Part shown: in pieces, positions 59,404 through 64,000 of the stretch
Layout of the letters: each line of letters opens with the position of its first letter
How positions within the stretch are numbered: the stretch's first letter is position 1
Origin: Paracoccus sp. SMMA_5_TC
Lineage (GTDB): Bacteria > Pseudomonadota > Alphaproteobacteria > Rhodobacterales > Rhodobacteraceae
Reading direction: 5' to 3'
DNA length: 64,000 nt
NCBI RefSeq assembly: GCF_009696685.2
Contig: NZ_CP102355.1
Span: forward strand, 682,001-746,000
Notes under the pieces: model-generated
The model's input: only the letters and a program-made list of their open reading frames with translations
What the model was told of the DNA's origin: nothing
Database searches by the model: none
Position numbers and translations under genes: made by a program

Positions 59404-60267
59404 TCAGGCGACGCGCGGGAACTCGGCCCGGGGCTCGATGCCCAGGGCGGCGCAGACCTGGCCGACCAGTTCGGGTTTGTTCAACGTATAGAAATGCAGC
59501 CGGTCAACGCCGCCCTGGATCAGCTGCTGGCACAGCCGCACGCAGATATCCAGCGCCAGCTGCCCCTCGCCCTCCTTGCCGGCGGCCTCGAAGGCATCGC
59601 AGGCCCATTGCGGCACCGAAGTGCCGCAGCGCTCGGCAAATCGGCGGGTGCCGCTCCAGCTTTGGATCGGCAGGATGCCGGGAATGATCGGCGCCGATAT
59701 CCCCGCGGCAACGCAGGCGTCCCGAAAACGGAAGAAGGTTTCGGCATCGAAAAAGAACTGGGTCATCGCCGAACTGGCGCCGGCATCGACCTTGCGCTTG
59801 AGCCAGGCGACATCGGCGGCGGTATCGGGGCTTTCAGGATGCGGTTCGGGATAGGCACCGCAGCGGATGGTCATGTCGCCGCGCGCCGCGATCGCCTCGA
59901 TCAGTTCGACCGAATTGGCAAAGCCCTCGGGGTGCGGCACGAAACGGTCCTGCCCCTGCGGCGCATCGCCCCGCAGCGCCACGATTTCATGCACGCCCGC
60001 GGCGGCATAATCGGAAACGATCTGCAGGGTTTCCTCGCGCGTGGCATCGACACAGGTCAGATGCGCGGCGACATTCAGCCCGTAATGGCTGGCCAGGGCG
60101 GTCACGGCCTCATGCGTCAGCTGCCGGGTGGTGCCGCCGGCGCCATAGGTGACCGAGACGAAATCCGGCCCCAGCGGCGCCAGAGCGCGCGCGGTTTCCC
60201 ACAGCCGGAACGACTGGTCCAGGTTGCGGGGCGGAAAGAATTCAAAGCTGATCGCCGGTGTCGTCAT
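59404..60267 (-). CDS. metF: Methylenetetrahydrofolate reductase
   Basis: A 287-residue flavoenzyme that reduces 5,10-methylene-THF to 5-methyl-THF for methionine synthesis. It starts ISFEFFPPRNLDQSF, continues FVSVTYGAGGTTRQLTHEA and ends in AGASSAMTQFFFDAETFFRFRDACVAAGI, all MTHFR family landmarks with the Glu/Asp/Gln around FAD. I chose the ATG at 60267 as the family normally begins just before ISFEFFPP. Divergent from metR. Confidence 0.95.
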   Translation of the reverse strand: MTTPAISFEFFPPRNLDQSFRLWETARALAPLGPDFVSVTYGAGGTTRQLTHEAVTALASHYGLNVAAHLTCVDATREETLQIVSDYAAAGVHEIVALRGDAPQGQDRFVPHPEGFANSVELIEAIAARGDMTIRCGAYPEPHPESPDTAADVAWLKRKVDAGASSAMTQFFFDAETFFRFRDACVAAGISAPIIPGILPIQSWSGTRRFAERCGTSVPQWACDAFEAAGKEGEGQLALDICVRLCQQLIQGGVDRLHFYTLNKPELVGQVCAALGIEPRAEFPRVA

Positions 60268-60311
60268 GGCACTATCCTTTTGTCGCAAGCCTTTTGACAC
60301 GCCCCGCGATG

Positions 60312-60324
60312 TGAGACAAATTCA
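60312..60324. promoter_or_regulatory. MetR-box-like site between metF and metR
   Basis: TGAG-ACAAA-TTCA matches the MetR consensus TGAA-N5-TTCA at seven of eight positions. It lies in the 90-bp gap between the divergent metF and metR, where MetR would activate metF and repress itself. Confidence 0.6.
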
Positions 60325-60357
60325 TAATCCTCAAGATCGTCATGAGCAGAAATCAAC

Positions 60358-61275
60358 ATGCACCTGGAGCTTCGCCACCTGCGCAGCCTGCGCGCGATCC
60401 ATGAACAAGGGGGGTTGGCGCGCGCCGCCGAGGTGCTGCATCTGACGCAATCGGCGCTGTCGCATCAGATCAAGGCGCTGGAAGAACAGGCCGGGGTCGA
60501 GCTGTTCCTGCGCAAGACCAAGCCGCTGCGGCTGTCGGCGGCGGGGATGCGACTGCTGCGCACCGCCCAGCAGGTGCTGCCGCTGATCGACGCCGCCGAG
60601 GCCGAGTTCCGCGCGGTCGAACTGGGCCGGGCCGGGCGGCTGCATGTGGCGATGGAATGCCACCATTGTTTTGACTGGCTGCTGCCGGTGCTGGACCAGT
60701 TTCGCCGCGCCTGGCCCGAGGTCGATCTGGACATCCGCTCGAGCCTGGCGCTGAAGGCGCTGCCCGCCCTGGAACGCGGCCAGGTGGACCTGGTGATTTC
60801 CTCGGACCCGGAAACCCTGCCCGGCATCAGCTTTCAGCCGCTGTTCGACTATGCGCCGACGCTGGTGGTCCCGGCGGGGCATCCGCTGGTCGCCAAGGGC
60901 CACGCCGAACCCGCCGATCTGGCCGGCGAGACCCTGATCACCTATCCGATGGAGCGGGCACGGCTGGATGTGTTTTCGCAGTTCCTTGATCCGGCGGGGG
61001 TCGAGCCCGCCCATCATCGGCAGGTGGAACAGACGGCGGTGGCGCTGATGCTGATCGCCTCGGGTCGGGGGGTGGCGGTGATGCCCGACTGGGTGCTGCG
61101 GGCGCAGGCAGCGAACCCGGAACTGGCGCTGCTGGCTTTGGGGCCGCGTGGAATGCTGCGCAGGCTTTACGCCGGGGTGCGCAGCGACGATCTGGGGCAG
61201 CCCTACATGGCGCATGTGCTGCGGCTGGCGCGGACCGAACCCCTGCGCATGCTGCGCGCGGGACCGTCGATCTGA
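60358..61275 (+). CDS. metR: LysR-family regulator MetR
   Basis: A 305-residue LysR-type activator that uses homocysteine as co-inducer. The N-terminal helix-turn-helix is LRHLRSLRAIHEQGGLARAAEVLHLTQSALSHQIKALEEQAGVELFLR, and the effector domain holds MECHHCFDWLLPVLDQFRRAWP, a segment typical of MetR. Length is typical. It is divergent from metF. Confidence 0.93.
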   Translation: MHLELRHLRSLRAIHEQGGLARAAEVLHLTQSALSHQIKALEEQAGVELFLRKTKPLRLSAAGMRLLRTAQQVLPLIDAAEAEFRAVELGRAGRLHVAMECHHCFDWLLPVLDQFRRAWPEVDLDIRSSLALKALPALERGQVDLVISSDPETLPGISFQPLFDYAPTLVVPAGHPLVAKGHAEPADLAGETLITYPMERARLDVFSQFLDPAGVEPAHHRQVEQTAVALMLIASGRGVAVMPDWVLRAQAANPELALLALGPRGMLRRLYAGVRSDDLGQPYMAHVLRLARTEPLRMLRAGPSI

Positions 61276-61673
61276 CCGCCTGAAACTGCGCCTTGCATGA
61301 TCAACAGGGCCGGGCCGGCCAGGCCATCATGAACCCGACACCCTGAAACCATGGCTTGCGCGGCCGGCCCGCCCCCGCCACGGACACCCCCCCGTTCCGG
61401 GTGTGGCGATCCCCGGGACGTTACCATTCACCACCCTGCAGGAACGTGTGCCGGGCACCGTCTTCGGCCCCCAGCCCTGCACAGGGAAATTGGTCTTGAT
61501 CTTCACGCCGCTCATAAATCACCGGCCAAGCGGCCGTCAACGCCTGAACATGTAGAATAAATGGCAAAATCGCGCAAAATCCTTGCCCGAGCCATCCGGG
61601 CAGCGCGAGATGTTTGACATTCTGCCGCAATCGCCGGATGAAATTGCAGAGCAGCCTGCAAACGGGATCAGAA
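61276..61673. other. Noncoding gap upstream of mlaE, with GC-rich hairpins
   Basis: A 398-bp gap. GGGCCGGCC at 61312-61320 pairs with GGCCGGCCC at 61362-61370. A shorter stem, ACACCC/GGGTGT, lies at 61384-61404. Neither has a T-run. Further right is an A-rich segment around 61555-61580 likely to contain the mlaE promoter. No gene seen. Confidence 0.5.
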
Positions 61674-62768
61674 ATGACCGCGCCGCCGCTGGATCAACGG
61701 CTGAATGTCGCCCTCTCGGACGGGGTCTTGCGGCTCTCTGGGGCGCTGACCGTCTGGACCTTGGCGGATCTGCCCGACGGGGCCAGCCGCGCCGCGCAAA
61801 TCGACCTGGGCGGCATCACCCATATGGATACGGCCGCCGCCTGGTATCTGGACAGCCGCGCGCGCGCCGGGGCCGAACTGATCGACCTGCCCGCACCCCA
61901 GGCGCGGCTGCTCGAGGCGGTGCGCGCCCGCGCCCCCGTCCCGGAGCCAGCCCCTTTGCCCGAACGCGGCTGGCGGGCCGGGCTGGAACGGGTCGGCCGC
62001 CGGGTGGTGTCGGGGCTGAACTATGGCCGCGAACTGGCCGAATATCTGGGCCGCTTCCTGGCGGCCATCGCGCGCAGTATCCGCCATCCGCGCGATTTCC
62101 GCCTGACCTCCCTTGTCTGGCACTGTCATGAAACCGGGCTGCGGGCGGTGCCGATCGTGGCGCTGATGTCCTTCCTGATCGGGGTGGTGCTGGCGTTTCA
62201 GGGCGCCGCACAGCTGCGCCAGTTCGGGGCCGAGGTGTTTGTCGTCGACCTGATCGCCATTTCGATCCTGCGGGAACTGGGGATTTTGCTGACGGCGATC
62301 ATCGTTGCCGGGCGCACCGCCTCGGCGCTGACCGCCTCGATCGGGTCGATGAAGATGAACGAGGAAATCGACGCCATGCGCACCCTGGGGCTGGATCCCG
62401 ACATGGTGCTGGTGCTGCCGCGGGTGCTTGCCCTGGTCATCACCCTGCCGATCCTTGGGTTGATCGCCAATATTGCGGGTCTGGTCGGCGGAGCGCTGAT
62501 GTCCTGGATCGAGCTGGGGATCTCGCCGTCGATGTTCCGCTATCGGTTGCTCAGCGAAACCAGTGTCGACCATGTCATCGTCGGCCTGTCCAAGGCGCCG
62601 GTCTTTGCGCTGATCATCGGCATCATCGGCTGCCACGCCGGGATGAAGGTGGGCAAGGACGCCGAATCGCTGGGCGCCCAGACCTCGCGCGCGGTGGTGA
62701 ATGCGATCTTTGCGGTCATCGTCGCCGATGCGCTGTTCTCGATCTTCTTCGCCGAGGTGGGGCTATGA
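61674..62768 (+). CDS. mlaE: ABC transporter permease MlaE with N-terminal STAS-like domain
   Basis: A 364-residue inner-membrane protein of the Mla phospholipid transport complex. The first about 100 residues look like a STAS-type domain (LSDGVLRLSGALTVWTLADLP...IDLGGITHMDTAAAWYLDSRA), which in other bacteria is the separate protein MlaB. The rest is the MlaE/YrbE permease with about five helices (FLIGVVLAFQGAAQL; RVLALVITLPILGLIANIAGL; the IGSMKMNEEIDAMRTLGLDP coupling loop). I chose the ATG at 61674; earlier ATGs at 61614 and 61638 are in-frame. First gene of a cluster. Confidence 0.88.
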   Translation: MTAPPLDQRLNVALSDGVLRLSGALTVWTLADLPDGASRAAQIDLGGITHMDTAAAWYLDSRARAGAELIDLPAPQARLLEAVRARAPVPEPAPLPERGWRAGLERVGRRVVSGLNYGRELAEYLGRFLAAIARSIRHPRDFRLTSLVWHCHETGLRAVPIVALMSFLIGVVLAFQGAAQLRQFGAEVFVVDLIAISILRELGILLTAIIVAGRTASALTASIGSMKMNEEIDAMRTLGLDPDMVLVLPRVLALVITLPILGLIANIAGLVGGALMSWIELGISPSMFRYRLLSETSVDHVIVGLSKAPVFALIIGIIGCHAGMKVGKDAESLGAQTSRAVVNAIFAVIVADALFSIFFAEVGL

Positions 62769-63544
62769 CCGCGCCGAATGTCATCGAGGTGCGCGGCCTG
62801 CGCACCCAGTTCGGCAGCCATGTGGTGCATGACGGGCTGGACCTGGACCTGCGCCGCGGCGAAATCCTGGGCGTGGTCGGCGGCTCGGGCACGGGCAAGT
62901 CGGTGCTGCTGCGCACCATCGTCGGGCTGATCACCCCGGCCGCCGGCACGGTGCGGGTGCTGGGCCAGGATGTCGCGCGCCTGGCAGGCCCCGCGCGCGA
63001 GGCGCTGGAACGCCGCTGGGGAGTGATGTTCCAGAACGGAGCGCTGTTTTCGGCGCTGACCGTCTGCGAGAATGTCGAGGTGCCGCTGCGCGCCGTGCCG
63101 GGCCTGTCGCCGCAAAGCCGCCGCGCTCTGGCCGAGCTGAAGGTGTCCATGGCCGGCCTGCCCTGGAACGCCAACGACAAATACCCCTCGGACCTGTCGG
63201 GGGGTATGCGCAAGCGCGCGGGCCTGGCGCGGGCGCTGGCGCTGGACCCCGAAATCCTGTTTCTGGACGAGCCTACCGCGGGGCTGGACCCGATAGGCGC
63301 CGATGCCTTCGACCGGCTGATCGTCGAATTGCGCGATGCGCTGGACCTGTCGGTGTTCCTGGTCACGCATGATCTGGACACGCTGCACGCCTGCTGCGAC
63401 CGCATCGCCGTGCTGGCGGAACGCAAGGTGCTGGTCAGCGGCACCATGACGCAGATGCTGGCGGTCGACCATCCCTGGGTGCGCGAATATTTTCACGGAC
63501 CGCGGGCGCGCGCCGCCATAGCCACCGGCCGCGCCAAGGAGTAA
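62765..63544 (+). CDS. mlaF: ABC transporter ATP-binding protein MlaF
   Basis: A 259-residue ATPase of the Mla system. Walker A GGSGTGKSVLL, the signature LSGGMRKRAGLARALALDPEILFLDEPTAGLDP and the H-loop VTHDLDTL are intact. The stop of mlaE overlaps the ATG (ATGA). Confidence 0.95.
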   Translation: MTAPNVIEVRGLRTQFGSHVVHDGLDLDLRRGEILGVVGGSGTGKSVLLRTIVGLITPAAGTVRVLGQDVARLAGPAREALERRWGVMFQNGALFSALTVCENVEVPLRAVPGLSPQSRRALAELKVSMAGLPWNANDKYPSDLSGGMRKRAGLARALALDPEILFLDEPTAGLDPIGADAFDRLIVELRDALDLSVFLVTHDLDTLHACCDRIAVLAERKVLVSGTMTQMLAVDHPWVREYFHGPRARAAIATGRAKE

Positions 63545-63548
63545 TCTT

Positions 63549-64000
63549 ATGGAAACCAAGGCAAACTATGTGCTGATCGGGGCCTTTACCATCGCCGGCT
63601 TCCTGGGGTTGCTGCTGTTTCTGATGTGGTTCGCCAAGCTGGAACTGGACCGCCGCTATGCCTATTACGACATCTATTTCCCCGAAGTCTCGGGGCTCGG
63701 GGTGTCCTCGGGGGTGACCTTCGCCGGCCTGTCGGTGGGCAAGGTGGTGGACATGCAGCTGTCGTCGGGACCGAATGGCGCGGTGCGGGTGCGGGTGGAA
63801 CTGGCCGAGGACACGCCGGTGCGCACCGATTCGAGGGCCTCGATCGAAATCCAGGGCGTGACCGGCGTGGCCAATGTCGCCATCACCGCCGGCAGTCCCG
63901 GTGCGCCGCTGCTGCGCCAGGCCCAGGCCGACGGCGTGCCGGTGATCGCGGCCAACCGTTCGGCGCTGCAGACCCTGTCCGACCAGGGCCCCGAGATGAT
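63549..64000 (+). CDS. mlaD: MlaD-like MCE protein (3' end outside window)
   Basis: The first 150 residues of a membrane-anchored periplasmic MCE protein start at the ATG 63549, 4 bp after mlaF. One membrane segment (about residues 7-29: YVLIGAFTIAGFLGLLLFLMWFA) is followed by the MCE domain (VTFAGLSVGKVVDMQL, VELAEDTPVRTDSRASIEIQGVTGVANVAI). In the Mla system this hexamer passes phospholipids across the periplasm. The frame runs on to the window edge. Confidence 0.9.
   Translation, partial: METKANYVLIGAFTIAGFLGLLLFLMWFAKLELDRRYAYYDIYFPEVSGLGVSSGVTFAGLSVGKVVDMQLSSGPNGAVRVRVELAEDTPVRTDSRASIEIQGVTGVANVAITAGSPGAPLLRQAQADGVPVIAANRSALQTLSDQGPEM

Overview
The window looks like a high-G+C alphaproteobacterial chromosome of the Rhodobacterales, most likely Paracoccus or a close relative. 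The best evidence is the Rieske / cytochrome b / cytochrome c1 operon at 31.7-35.0 kb. Its cytochrome c1 has the long Ala/Pro/Glu-rich N-terminal extension known from Paracoccus, its cytochrome b is 440 residues, and its Rieske protein starts almost exactly as I recall the P. denitrificans protein. Gene orders such as uvrC...pgsA-moaD-moaE and dnaK-dnaJ also fit.

Region 1 (1 to about 11.74 kb) is the right part of an integrative element. It ends at the 3' end of a CAT-anticodon tRNA gene (11738-11813), and its left end lies outside the window. From the tRNA leftwards it carries a P4-type tyrosine integrase, a primase-polymerase/VapE-type helicase, a noncoding stretch with nine copies of a GTGAACC-like repeat, a 72-residue protein, a DUF3800 protein, a single-polypeptide (type ISP) restriction-modification enzyme, an unrecognised 273-residue protein and a convergent Cys-rich zinc-ribbon protein. 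A second repeat, GGGACGCA, recurs in three of its intergenic or leader segments. This is the most novel part: a P4-satellite-like replicon with a defence cargo.

Region 2 (11.8-16.1 kb) is chromosomal housekeeping: a DUF1269 membrane protein, mtgA, a glutathione S-transferase, queG and an EamA-type transporter.

Region 3 (16.1-27.3 kb) is a surface-polysaccharide block. One minus-strand operon reads galU-galE-GT4-GT2-GT14-sulfotransferase. A second reads cysQ-kdsB-GT2. A KpsM-like ABC-2 permease diverges from the second. The sulfotransferase (PAPS user) and CysQ (which removes the PAP product) suggest a sulfated polymer; KdsB supplies CMP-Kdo.

Region 4 (27.3-43.0 kb) holds dnaK-dnaJ behind a heat-shock-like promoter, radC, the petABC (fbcFBC) operon with a strong terminator, a PfkB kinase, an S49 peptidase with a coupled 36-residue membrane peptide and a pteridine-reductase-like SDR, uvrC, zinT with a Zur-like box, pgsA-moaD-moaE and accA.

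Region 5 (43.0-64.0 kb) holds gabT, a rhomboid protease, mnmD next to a divergent FAD oxidoreductase (a split MnmC), an NnrU-like membrane protein, DUF4202 with a CbiX-type chelatase, valS, small stress and regulatory genes (VOC, DUF1428, HxlR, peroxiredoxin, ferredoxin reductase), rsmD, an Lrp regulator divergent from an ornithine/lysine decarboxylase, DUF2235, the divergent metF/metR pair, and the start of an mlaEFD-type lipid transport operon cut by the window end. Genes are tightly packed with many 1-4 bp start/stop overlaps. I saw no rRNA, CRISPR array or transposase.
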